DNA of 64,000 bases, taken from NCBI GenBank assembly GCA_000711775.1, contig ARYC01001168.1:37862-101861 (forward strand), read 5' to 3'. Both the position numbers and the translations under genes were made by a program. Each line of letters opens with the position of its first letter. Position 1 is the first letter of the stretch. Below the pieces are notes generated by a model. The model worked only from the letters and a program-made list of their open reading frames with translations, was not told the origin of the DNA and did not search any database. This document shows positions 12,520-23,914 of this stretch, piece by piece. This DNA is from Oxytricha trifallax (taxonomy: Eukaryota > Ciliophora > Spirotrichea > Sporadotrichida > Oxytrichidae).

Positions 12520-15500
12520 CAAAACCTTCAACTAAAACAACACAACCTAGCAACTAATAAATTATTCTCTAGATAATTATTAAAATATAGAATAAATAGA
12601 GCAAGGAGCAGGCCACTGAATTGGCATCGTTGAATGCTATCTGCACAGTTATTTAGATTATTATATTATGAGGGAAAAGTTTAGGATTGACAGGGAATTC
12701 AGAATGCTAAGACAGAAATATTAAGTCAAGAGTCATCACACTTTATATTTAAGCAAGCCATTTGTAATGCAGTTCAAATAAAGCGCAAAAATTAAACATA
12801 CTGAAAACATGATAAGTAACTATGAATATGAAGAACTTCTTGCAACTTTAATAGGTTTTATGTATAAATCACGTATTTTATATTACAAGATATTGGCAAC
12901 AGAGAGATTGCTACTGTTTTTAAGAGTCCTTCCATTGAAGATTCAGCAAACTAATATACAAATTATAGATAAAATCTGATGATTCGAGCAACATGTTTGG
13001 CTACCAACCTGTAAAATTGTTATTATAAGAGAGTGAGTTATAATTAAATTTAACTAAATTATATTTATAATTTTAATTTTAACAGCAGCCCCAGTAGTAT
13101 TTAGTCCAATTATTGAAGAGGAGGACATAATATTATGTGACTCCATCGAAGAGGATTCTTTAAAAAAAAATAAGAACAGATTTTAGATTCAAGAAGCCAT
13201 CCGCAGATTCAATTGTAAAATTAGCAGAGCATCTAATAATTTATAAAGAATAATAACATTGCAGATATATTTATAAAACAAACAATTCAACCTTGTAAAT
13301 AATGATTTGGCTTCTAATAATCTTGGATATTTTCAAAAGCTCTAAAGCATTCCTGTAAGCTCTCAGACTCAAAAGAAAATTATAAATGCTTTTAAAATAC
13401 TTCTATTACTAACTATAAATAAATGTAAATTTCTTACATGTTTTATTTAATTAGCTATTGTAAATCATCATAAAGGTTTAATTAATTTATTAATATTAGT
13501 AAGGTATTTTAAATTTTATTGTAAGACCTAATAATTATTATATTTTATAATGGACTTAACTTTCTATTAATAAAAAAGGACTTTAATGCTTGGATAAATA
13601 TGATTGTTAAATTAATTGTTTGCAAAAGTTAAGTAAAAGTCTTTGTAAATTGAAAAGTTTAATTTTACAACTGATAAATTAATAAAAATACTAAAAATAA
13701 ATTAATTTTGAAAAACAAAAATATTTTTTGCAATATTACTTGAGAATTAGTGCATTTTTATTAAAATAGGTCAATCATGATTATTTGCTTTAAGTTTAAG
13801 ATGCAAGCTCATTCATATTTAAATAAAATTAAAAATATATAATAAAAAAAATAATTTTATCAATTTTTGTATTGATAAACTATGGTGAAGAATATAACAT
13901 TTTAAAAAGCAAAGCGGTAGTGACAAGAAACAATCTTCAATTAAAGTGAAGAAGAATCTACTAAAATATAAATTACATAATAGTTAATTAAAAGATGAGC
14001 GAAGTTATTTGAGTTTAGATTAAGTTGAGTAGATGGATTCTGCAAGAAGCCAGAACTACTTTACTATGGAGGGCAGGTCACCAGCCTAGCAGCATATCAC
14101 CCAACTAAACATTATTTCATTATAAGTTAATGAATTCTAATTAAACTGTATAAGTTTATCTAATTACAACAGGACGAAGAAGGATTAATCAGTCAGCATT
14201 ATAATTAATATAAATTAACATAGCTTCAATTTAAATTTACTATAACGCCTCCATATTTGAGAAGAAATCTTTCCAGACCTTCACTAGAGAAATTATACAG
14301 TCACTTGTTATATAAATATAAAAAAGTTAAAGCAAATGATGAATGTTATAATAATTTAAATATATAAGTTAGGTAAAGGAATCAAGAGCTCCAAGACGGA
14401 GAACATTCAGTGAGAACCTACAGTTGAAAGAAATTGTATTTTTTCTAATATAATTTTTGATAATCAAAAGCGAGAGATGAGTATGACCAAGAAGCACTTC
14501 ATGCAGGGCTACCTGAGGCTGTCCAGTCTGCTTGATAATTTCGTGAAAGAGCAAGATAGGATGAAGGATGCTATGAGTTTAATATTTAGGGAAAAATAAT
14601 CAGCACAATTAGTCCCTCAACGGTCCATCATATAATGCTCACATTCTTTCGATGTTGAGATTAACAAACAGTACGAAGACCTATAGTAGAACTTATTTGG
14701 AGGAACTAACGATAATTGTGACTAAAGTCTGGGTTACAATTTAAACTCTAAAACTCAAAAAATTGTTATTAATATTTATATTAAATAAGCTTTTAGTAAA
14801 TTTGCATTTATTCATTAATAATTAATTTTATTATATTTTCTCATTAATCTAAGAAATTATATATAAAATTATTTATCAACAATTGCTTTACTAAAGTCCT
14901 ATAATTTTATTATAATTATGAAATTAATTAATGGATTTGACGTTTCTAAATTTAGAATAATTGAAGACATTCAAGTGGTTAAGGTTCAAATTTTAGAACA
15001 GTTCTCTAGAATACTATAATTTAAAACAAATTAAACTTCACATAGATGCCGGATTTTTTATATACAACCTCTCTATTCATAAGAATAGGAAAGCAATCTC
15101 TTTAAACTATAGTAAAAGCCATTCGAGTATTAAATTATTATGAAAATTTAAGTAAAACATTGAGTTGTTTCTTACTATGAGATTAAATGATACTCATTTT
15201 CATAATTCCTTTAAAATTAAGAAATAAACACTATTTAATATAATAAGAAACCAATAAAATCCTTATCGAGCAAGAAACTTTAACAATAAGATTATAAAAA
15301 GCAAAATATCACTATCGATACTTTTGATATTTCATTATGTAATTAGTTGGTATTATTTAATTGCATTCACTCTTCTGAATAATAAATTAAAAAATAATAA
15401 AATGTTTTATGTAATTATTGATTATAAATATAAAAATTTAATTATTTAGTATTTTATATTAAGGGATAACTAATATACACTTATATGATACTTATTTAAA

Positions 15501-18500
15501 TTATATTAACAGCTAAAAGATGTAAAAGTTTAATGAAATTTAAACATGACTAGTTTTACTTAGTAAAATATCATTATCAGCAACTACTATATAAATGTCA
15601 AAATTTAAAATATATATAATTTAAAGTCAATGAAATCTTATTATAATTATTATAATAAAATTCAATTTTTTTCTAAAAAAATGAAATATCAAATCTAAGT
15701 TCTAATACAATTTCTTTGGGAGCTTGCTCCAATATAATACTAAAGTATTATAATATATTAATAAATCAATCACTCCAAGATATTCTCTTCCTTCAATACA
15801 TAAGCCATATATTCAATGAATTTCTATTAACAATTTAGAAATACTTAAAAAAATCTATCTGTATATGAATATAGAGGAGTAGGAATTTAAATTAGCGAAT
15901 TCGAAGAAAGGGATTGCAACCAGTTTTAGAATTTGTAAATGAAAAAGATATTTTTAGACATTTTTTAGAATATTTAGGGCTTAGAATTTTCCTGGTTAGT
16001 AAATCTGTATTAACTTAATTTATCAAAAGTTTTAGATAGATTTTAATTAGAATTACTGATTCTTTAATTATTTACGGAACATTTAAAACTTCTTTTAAAA
16101 GCAATCATTTTAATACCTATTTATTGATGGTTATCGTTATAAAAGGATGGATTGATTAGTATTACTTTGATTAATGTAATTATTGGATATTTTTAAATGA
16201 AATATGTAAATTATAGATAGATAAATTTATTGATTAACTTTTAAATTAAAAAGTTAATAAATAGGTCGCACCTCTCCGAATGTGGAACTCTAAGCCAGGT
16301 AACAGGATCACCCATGATCCACTTAGACCACACAAGTAGGAAGTTTAATAAGTCGACCAAAATGCCTGTTCTCCTCCGTTCATTGAAGAAGATGACGGAG
16401 AGGATCTTATTGCATATTTCAACTAAAAGCAATAAGAAAGATTAGCAAACTTTGCTATTCAGGGACTTCTGAGTATAGACCTCAATAACCACTAAGCCAA
16501 TCTCCTAGCGCTAGCAATAGATGAGCCAAGTATAACAGACTATTTTTCAACGAGATTCAAAGAAGAGGTAGAGGCAAAAATCAGAAAAAAGAAAAAGATA
16601 GCTCAAAGAACAAGGAGCAAATAGTCCCAAAACTTCATAAAGTAATCTGCACCACATCCAAACGCCGGAGCTAGCAAGCACAGAGAAGAGTCAGACAGTG
16701 ATCCACCAACCCCAACCCCTCAGTCAGCCATCACTATTTAATAGTGATTGTAATAGAATACTATTTAACTAAGACTCTCAATCAGGATCCCAAAGTAGTA
16801 GCTTATTCAATAGACTACCTAGCTCACAGAACTAAGTGAATATATTCAATAGCTCTAACACAAAGCTACCAACCTTGGATATATGGGGTAAACCGACCAC
16901 TTAACCAAGCTAAACGTCACCCACCTGGATAGACCTTTTTAAACCCAATTGTTCTTTAACCCAACAAATTAATATCCACAAAACCCAGAGACCACCCCAA
17001 CAAAATTCCATTTTCTAAAACAACCTATTCAATTAAGGTTTTAGTACTAAATAGGAATAAATTAGAATTTAAGGCCATGACGCACTTAAGGTACTAAATA
17101 AGGAAACCCAAGAGACCTAATTCAAATAAGAAAAACTTTTTGACAAAATCCAAAATACAACATAGGAACCTCAAACAGTACAAGAAGCTCCTAGATAGTA
17201 ATGCTCTAAACTCCAGTCACAGAATGAACTCACTAACGACTAACCAGGAGTATTACCCAAAGCGTCACCATACTTGCTAAAAATGTCAGAAAACTATTCT
17301 GTTGACATCAGAAATTAAGGAAGGACTCCAAACCTGATCAGAACCAAGGATATAAATATTAATAAGGAAATTTTCCTAATAGACTTAATGATTGAATTAC
17401 AATCTCAAAATTAATATTAAAATAGAATTGGAAAAACCGGAAATATAATAGAGTACAAAATGAGAGAATAGAAAATTAGTTGTACCCTAAGAAATGTGCA
17501 GAGACTCAGAAACTTCTAGAAATTGAGCAAAGATTTGGAAGATCTCAAGATTCATAATCCGCTAATAGAAATAGCTCCAAAAGATGAACAGACCAAGAAA
17601 TACACTAAAACAAAATTCATCAAGAAGAAGAAAAGAAAGTGAAGTACAGAGAACAGGCACAGTTGGAAAGACACCTACTGTCTAAAGAAGGAAGAATTTT
17701 CTTGTTTCAAACAAGACTCCTAACCATTGAAAGGGCTTGTCCCTTATATATATTAAAACATATACCAGATCGGGGGTCCCCAGAGACCACAATGTGATCT
17801 AATTATTATTATTATTATTGATTAAGCAAAAATAAATTTAATTTATATTAGTAAATTTAAGTTAAGTTTGTTGGAGATGTTTAAAAATTTAATCATCAAC
17901 AGTAGTTTTGAACTTTTGAAAAATTCAAAAATTAAGTATAATTCAAACATTTTTTAATTTTATTTTAATAGGATAGGCCTGGAAACTACACTCCAATCAT
18001 TTGATCATTATTATGAGTTATGTAGCATGAATAATGTCTTCATGAATGTCAGTCAGCCTCTTTACAAAGACCCCTTAATGATCCTTGGCCATCTTAAATT
18101 TATAATTTAAATCAAAATTGAATTTCCTTAATAAATTAGATCTTTATAACTCAATCCCTGAACCATACCTGCCATCAAGTGAAATTAATCCAGATGAATA
18201 TGATTTAACTCTAGTGGCTACTAAGGAATTTGTAGACTTTATGAATCAGCTATACCGTTCCAATAGTCAGTGTTGTCGGTTGATCTCTATGTATGGAGCA
18301 AGAACCCCAAGACTTTGACATTTAAGTTTGGCAAAGAAGAGACCTTTGACTACTTGCTAACCAAGGTGAAGTATCGAGTGATGGACTGGGCTCAAATTTA
18401 TGCTGGCACACTCCCCAAATAGCAGTTGAAGCCAATGTCACAGAGGGAGAAGGACATTTTGGAGATGAGGCGAGAAGAGAGACTCGCCAGGATCCTTATT

Positions 18501-18751
18501 TAGGAGGCAAAGGAAAATGAGCCACTCTGGACTGACTATGAATACGAATAGACCCAAACTAAGATTGATGTAGCGGACATTATCCTAGAGAAACTCTGTG
18601 GCGAGATAGTCGACATCCTCAGTGAAATAAAGAATAAGAGGAAATTAGAAATGGAATAAGAAAGTAGTAAACTCTAAACTAATAATACAAACATTTTAAG
18701 TGATGTTAATGAAGGTGTAATTAATATTGACTTTAAAGTCAATGAAATTTG
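12520..18751 (+). CDS. DUF4378-type gene, copy 2 (segmented germline gene)
   Basis: Blocks parallel to copy 1: QATELASLNAICTVIQ (12600-12655), LREKFRIDREFRMLRQKYQ (12668-12725), GNREIATVFKSPSIEDSAN (12893-12955), a block with KQSGSDKKQSSIKVKKNLLK to RSQNYFTMEGRSPAQQ (13905-14110), SMTKKHFMQGYLRLSSLLDN (14480-14545), a block at 14945-15150, one near 15870-15945, NVSQPLYKDPLMILGHL (18045-18095), YNSIPEPYLPSSEINPDE (18145-18200), and the C-terminus KVKYRVMDWAQIYAGTLPKQ through KIDVADIILEKLCGEIVDIL to a TGA at 18749-18751. Copy 2 goes directly from SVDLY to WSKNPKTLTF near 18290 and so lacks the VNEALDG core present in copies 1 and 3. Function unknown; DUF4378 proteins elsewhere bind or organise microtubules. 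Confidence 0.6.
16280..16747 (+). CDS. Retroposon ORF A, 155 aa, unknown
   Basis: Starts at ATG (MWNSKPGNRITHDPL) and ends at TGA. The middle is acidic and helical (FIEEDDGEDLIAYFNQKQQE), followed by a basic patch (EEVEAKIRKKKKIAQRTRSK) suited to nucleic-acid binding, then a Ser/Pro-rich tail (SDSDPPTPTPQSA). No zinc knuckle or enzyme motif seen. Position and charge pattern recall ORF1/Gag-like proteins of non-LTR elements, but this is inference. Confidence 0.55.
16749..17642 (+). CDS. Retroposon ORF B, ~298 codons, Q/S-rich
   Basis: In the +1 frame relative to ORF A and open from its stop to TGA at 17640-17642. Q/S/N-rich first half, then a helical charged region (MRE..KISCTLRNVQRLRNFQ) and a lysine-rich end (FIKKKKRK). 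It has no own clear ATG near its 5' end, so it may be expressed with ORF A by frameshift, or the two may be one gene broken by an indel. No recognised domain. Confidence 0.5.
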
Positions 18752-18854
18752 ATAAATTCTGCTCTTATTAATTTTTGACATAGAGATTAGCTCTTTTGTC
18801 AAATAATAATGAATTTAAAATTGGAAAAATTAAATTTTAGTTTTTATTTATATT

Positions 18855-21800
18855 TCATGAGTTGTATTGATTTGTGGAAAAACTATCACTTCCCTTGAAG
18901 TTATTTCTTAGGTGTTTGCTGTGATTATTATTCTATTCATTTGATCTATAAATTTGCTCTTAATTTTAATTGACCATCTTCGATTGTCTCATGCTTTGAA
19001 CCGATTAAATTTGCTGCATCAACCTCTATTATTATCCTTGAATAGATTAGGGATTAATGACTTAATGAGATTAGTTTGAATTTATGCCCAATGATTAATA
19101 GTTAGCATTCTAAGGCCACAAATTGCTTACATTCTTTTGATTGAAATCTTGACTTAATCTCATTTGCTGCCTAACTTATTACTTCAAAGCATTTTGGTGG
19201 TGATTAATGGTACATGCTAGAGGCTTATACACTTGCTGGCTTTTCTTGTAAATCATCTATTGTAGCAAAGTGTGGTTAGGAATTGCTAAAGCTTAGTTTA
19301 CATTATTTTTTGGCTGTCCTCCTTGACTAAATCCATTGAAGGATTTACGATTTAAGCTCGAATAAACAGCAATATTTCCTCCACCTGCTTTAGATCTATA
19401 ATTAACACTCGAATTATCATCCACTACTATAGTTGGGCTTTTTAGTTAATTTTAATAAGGAGAAGCAGGATTGAATATTCCATAACTTTAAGATTAGATT
19501 TGTTGCTAAGAATTGAGTAAACCGATACTCTAATTAACTCCTACGGGCTATTTGTCATTGTAAATACTTCCCCTTATTGATGCCTTTTAATTTATATTTG
19601 CTGTCATTGGTCTTCGAGTATTGTGATGTGCTGTCTAAATCCTTCTATGTTAAGGATGATATCCAATGTCTCTCATTTATTCGTCAACTTCAATTGAATT
19701 GCTGGCATACGATTAATGAGCTTGCTAATTAGTTTGAAATTAATAACCTTAACTTTAAGGACTTTTAAATATTTTTGGTGAAGACTGCGAAAATACCTCT
19801 GATGTATGTTTTTAGTGAATAGGAACTATATTTACTTAATTATTTGTGATTGCAAAACTTTGGCTAAGAATTTTCTAAGCTGATTAATGTCTTATTTACG
19901 GATCCACTATTTGACCAAGAGATGAATTTTGCAATAAAAGTTTTTATAAAATGCTCAAATCTCCACCTTAATTTTCGACCTTAGGATATTACTCTTAGGT
20001 TTCACGATTAATATATTATGATTATTGTATCTATGAATTGTACTTTTAGCTTGAATTCAAGTCCATCAATTAATCGATTAATATAAGTTACTGATTGCTC
20101 TATCTGAACTTTTTAGTTTCTTCATTTAAGTTTTAAAGCTTTTTCTCTTAATTTTTCATATGTATAATTTAAGAATCTTTATCCGTTATAGTCAATAGTG
20201 ATATTTCAACATCATTTTTAATAGTGATTCTCCTAGCTATAGCAATTTACTTTAATTTTGCATTCTTTAACAGTTAAGTCCAAGCGTATGCTTGATTTTC
20301 AAGTCTCAAGAAATCTTCTTTCTTCATTTGTCCCACTAATCCTTATAGTGAACTGCAGTAAACTGTTGTAGTATATAAAGGATTATGATCAATTAAATCT
20401 TCATCACCAATGATATTCCCTTTTTCTAATTTTAAGAGCTATAAATAAAGAATTAATATTCAATGAACTTACATGAATTTATGATTTTTGAACTCTGCGA
20501 GTATGATTTAGACTTTAGCTTTGTCCAACTTTATTAGCTCTCATTGGATTTGCAAATATTTGTTTGGTTTACTAGCTTTTATCCTCAGCTAAATGTAAGG
20601 TTTTTATAACTTCAAATTGGCCACCTTTTACAATATATACATAATCAGCTGAGTCTCCTTCTTTGTAGAGTACTTGATTTCTAATGGTAGATATATCAGT
20701 AAATTGATAAGTTAATTTTCCTAGGGATGTTTTTGTGAGCTAACTAAAGAAAGGAAGAGATCTTAAAAATTGAACTTTTTCGTTGTATTTTTTCTTCTCT
20801 ATAACTCCTAGTACTTTATTAAAGTCCTTTTTAGATAAAACAGCGAAATGAGTTTCAGTTAGGCATCTAATTGAAGCCATTCTAGGTTTTTGTTCAATTA
20901 AAGCTAAATCACCAAATGACTAGCCAGTTTGAAGTTGAGATATTTCTATATACCTCAGCCAAAACTCATCCATGTCCTCTTCAGATTACTCATTCTCAAT
21001 CTCATCGTTAACTTCATTTAAGTGGTCAACTTCTTCTTATTTTGGAGCATTTGTTGATTCATCGTCTAATGAATTCTTAGTAAATGAGTCTTCTGCTTCC
21101 ATAATCGTGTCATTTTCTTCGTTACTTATTACACTTTTATTATTATTTGTGTCTCTTTAACTTGGAAGAGCACTTTGATTTGACATTGCACTCTTAACTC
21201 TGTTCCCTTCAAATAAAATAAAAATTCAACGTTTGATGTATTGTTCAAATTTTTAGGAGTTGGTGCAGTCAATATTGAGTCCCTTTGCTTATTTGCTAAA
21301 GTGTTATAATAAAAATACAATAGACTTTGTTCTACTAAGCAGAATCATTAAAAGATTGTTGCCTTTCTTTCTCTTTTGGAGAAAACAATGAACTTTTAGG
21401 GTTTGAAACAAATAGGTCTTTGGAATTCAACCTAGATTATCTCCTCTCTTTATTAATTTCCACATCTTCTGAAACTTATAGTAACGAAGGTCTATGATTA
21501 GACATTGAACTATCCTTCTATAAAACCTTCTTTTAATGTTTATAGACTGGGTTCATTTTCTTTTTTACAACCTTTTTCTTTTTCTTATCATTAGGGTTAT
21601 TTATAAGTACTTAAACTTTACCCCTGAGTATCACATAAAACCTATCGCCATAATCTCCCTGTCTAAAAACAAACTCCCCAGGTTAGTAATACTCATATCT
21701 AAGCTCATTGCAGATATCATTTAAGTGAGATCCCTCTATATTTCGAGTCTTGAAAAACTGAATTTCTTTTATGACTGGAGCGAGATTGTTTAGATCTTTT

Positions 21801-23815
21801 TCATTTCTGAATTCTGGAGGCTTTTTTAAGATGCTGATAATCATCTATAAATAAAATTAGAGATTAATGATTTGATTTGTGGGGAGTGAGAATATAGGAA
21901 TAAATGTTGTAAATATGGAATTTAAAATTTTATTATAAAATTATTTTTTATTTTCTTTTTATATCAAGTAATGATTCTTATCAATAACTTCAATTAATCA
22001 ATTGATATAATAATAGCTCATACATTGATTTGTATCTAGTAAAATTCAAATTAATTTTTCAAAATCACTGTAAATTAAAGGGGTATTGGTGTCACCAAGT
22101 CACAGATTATGTCCGGAGGTCACAGGTGACGTCAGGATGTCACAGATGACGTCTGGAGGTCACAGGTGACGTCAGGAGGTCACATTATAATAAATATGAA
22201 ATTTTTTTGTTATAACTGTGTGAATCACTATATAAAAATTCTTCTAGTATCTTTACTAGGAAATCACTATGGGTGCAACCCCTAGTGAACCAGGTCATAA
22301 AGGGTAGAACCTCTTGTTCAGAACCAAAGCGAAATAAATAATAGAAGGATTTAAGGGGTGGCAGCCCCTTGTAAAGGTTCGGTGGCATAGTCCATTAAGA
22401 AATTTATAAAATTGAATATTAAATAAAAGGTAATCGTTTATATTTGATCGTAAATAAATAAATATTAGTAATTATTATTTCGCAAATATGAATATAGATA
22501 GGTTATGTAGTCATAAACTTGAATTTTTTTACATTTTTTTAAGATTTCTTCGCTAAAATGCTTTGTATTAAAAATCTTTTATTATGTCTGGTAAGCCGAT
22601 CATCATGTTATTTACATGAGTGACTCAAAAATTAAGTACTTCTTAAACTTCTTCTATTATAATTGAGTGTATCATATCTCGTACAATGTTTCCATTAAAA
22701 TTGTGAAAATGTCTTTCATTATTCATGTCTAATTCTTCCCAATTTATCCCAACATACGATAGCAAGTCGTTAGTATCCTTTGCTGTTTTATGCTATATCT
22801 TAAATATCTAATTTTTCTAGAGTTATCTTATTCTGATTTCTACTGTAAAATCTTCAATCTTTATGTCAATTATTCGATTAACCTTACTATCCATAATTAT
22901 TCATCAAATTTTTTTCAGGATGGGTAAGATAAATTCGAAGTAGAGTGGGTCCATGAGGTTTCATAAATCAAATAAAAATATTAATTATCATAAATTTTTT
23001 TTTAGAAACATTGCCTCAGAATCTCTAGAGGTGCTACTCATCCCTGTTTTTATATTTTTGTTTATTTTTGCGAATAAGGGGTTTTACTCCTTGTGACCCC
23101 TGATAACCAGGGGTGCACCCCTAGGATCATAATGGAAAAGTAACAACGGAATCTTTTATAGTGCTTTGCACATCTATTACATATAAATCTCCATATTTAT
23201 CATAATGTGACCTCCTGACGTTATCAGTGACCTCCTGACGACACCTGTGACCTCCTGACGTCAATACCCAATTAAATTTATCTAATCATATTTATCTAAA
23301 TGTTGAGTTGAGTTTAATTTATGATAAAAGATATGATTTATTTAATAACTGTTTGAAGATTTATTATGATTTAAACATGCATTTAAAACAATAATTTTAT
23401 TAAAAAATTCAATATAAAATATTTCCCGGTAATATTCTTTTATTTGATTACTAATCCTTACATTTAAGTTTTGATTTGCTGCGATTTACTATTGGCTCAT
23501 ATTAATAGTGGCAGATTTTTTAAAAGCAGACTCATTAGTCGCTGATCTTTTCCTTGAATTTTACTCCTATCTCAAAGTCCCCTACTTCTCAAATAACGCT
23601 TAGGCTGTTCCACCACCACTATTTCCATAATTTTCTTTCTCTTAATTATTAGGAGTTTGCTATTTCTGATATGCTCCCTCACTGGAATTTCTGTTGTGAT
23701 TTTTAGAATCTGCATTTTAAAATGTGCTCTTTTTATATAAAGATTCTGAATCATTAGACTAAGCCTAACTGTTATTCTCGTTTGTTTGAGAATTTGGTTG
23801 GAACTTACTGGACAT
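18855..23815 (-). CDS. Cyclic-nucleotide-binding domain protein
   Basis: Likely cAMP/cGMP-responsive regulator with two cNMP domains. Exon 1 (23462-23815) starts MSSKFQPNSQTNENNSQAQS and ends ...NQNLN at a GTAAGG donor. The reading resumes at 21844 after a TTTATAG acceptor with MIISILKKPPEF, giving cNMP domain 1 (YYQPGEFVFRQGDYGDRFYV, then QTGQSFGDLALIEQKPRMAS, the phosphate-binding cassette shape with a Lys before PR). Domain 2 follows (VLYKEGDSADYVYIVKGGQF ... KGNIIGDEDLIDHNPLYTTT); its cassette is degenerate. The rest to the TGA at 18855-18857 is Q/N/S-rich. A 34-bp intron lies at 20439-20472; at least two more small introns or IESs are needed between 21150 and 21350. The large gap 21845-23461 contains an inserted mobile element. 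Joining exon 1 to the rest is inferred from splice signals and phase. Confidence 0.75.
20439..20472 (-). other. 34-bp intron in the cNMP gene
   Basis: Minus-strand GTAAGTTCATTG...TTTATAG; removal joins KSQIH to LLKLEKGNIIGDEDL in frame on codon boundaries. Confidence 0.8.
22081..23269. mobile_element. 1.19-kb element with subterminal 20-bp repeats (TIR GGGTATTG)
   Basis: Ends are inverted: GGGTATTG at 22081 and CAATACCC ending at 23269. Just inside each end lie tandem ~20-bp units of consensus GACGTCAGGAGGTCACAGGT: four on the left (22110-22190), three on the right (23205-23262, opposite orientation). Flanks are AATTAAAG and AATTAAAT, an 8-bp target duplication with one mismatch. Outer GGG ends plus an 8-bp duplication resemble Mutator-, Merlin- or hAT-like DNA transposons; no transposase is visible. 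It sits in the intron/IES gap of the cyclic-nucleotide-binding gene. Confidence 0.65.
22625..22894 (-). CDS. Small ORF inside the 1.19-kb element, 89 aa, unknown
   Basis: Ciliate-code ORF from ATG (MDSKVNRIIDIKIEDFTVEI) to TGA (22625-22627). Mixed charged/hydrophobic protein including LLSYVGINWEELDMNNERHF; no motif recognised. It reads like a real protein rather than low-complexity sequence and is the only sizeable frame in the element. Confidence 0.4.
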
Positions 23816-23914
23816 TTTAATTGTAAAAAAAATGATTTTATATTTATTCTAAATTACAAATTCACTATGAAAGTATTGGTGTGTATATTTAAGATCCCAG
23901 AAATCATTTAATTA
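23816..23914. promoter_or_regulatory. 99-bp divergent intergenic region
   Basis: Separates the ATG of the cNMP gene (minus, 23815) from the ATG of the coiled-coil gene (plus, 23915). AT-rich, no TATA or other box that I can assign; presumably a shared bidirectional promoter if both genes lie on one nanochromosome. Confidence 0.5.

Larger units (their letters stand above)
16238..17814 (+). mobile_element. Retroposon-like insertion with 11-bp target duplication and (ATT)n tail
   Basis: The 11-mer TTATTGATTAA occurs immediately left (16227-16237) and right (17815-17825). The insert ends in an ATT microsatellite just before the right copy, as many non-LTR retrotransposons do, and its base composition (C-rich coding strand) differs sharply from the surroundings. 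The homologous interval in the inverted third copy (about 47700-48190) is only ~0.5 kb and lacks it. Two open frames in the ciliate code lie inside. No reverse transcriptase is visible, so this is either a truncated or non-autonomous element (half-LINE type) or a new family. Confidence 0.65.
11239..18751 (+). repeat. Tandem segmental duplication, unit 2
   Basis: Second copy of the ~6-kb segment; begins with the 3' fragment of the Q/N-rich gene and ends with the complete DUF4378-type gene tail. Longer than unit 1 because of the retroposon-like insertion at 16238-17814. A third, inverted copy of the gene part lies at 45426-54430. Confidence 0.8.

Noticed and set aside
16241..16432. 63-codon minus-strand ORF inside the retroposon-like insert
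   Set aside because: The plus-strand ciliate-code frame in the same interval is longer and better composed; the minus frame starts at the insertion boundary.
22100..22195. Regular 20-bp repeats that look like a small CRISPR array
   Set aside because: There are no unique spacers between units, the host is a eukaryote, and the same units appear inverted at the other end of the element.
22185..22388. 67-codon minus-strand ORF at the left end of the 1.19-kb element
   Set aside because: Crosses the subterminal region with no recognisable domain; it uses standard-code stops that are not stops here, and coding character is weak.
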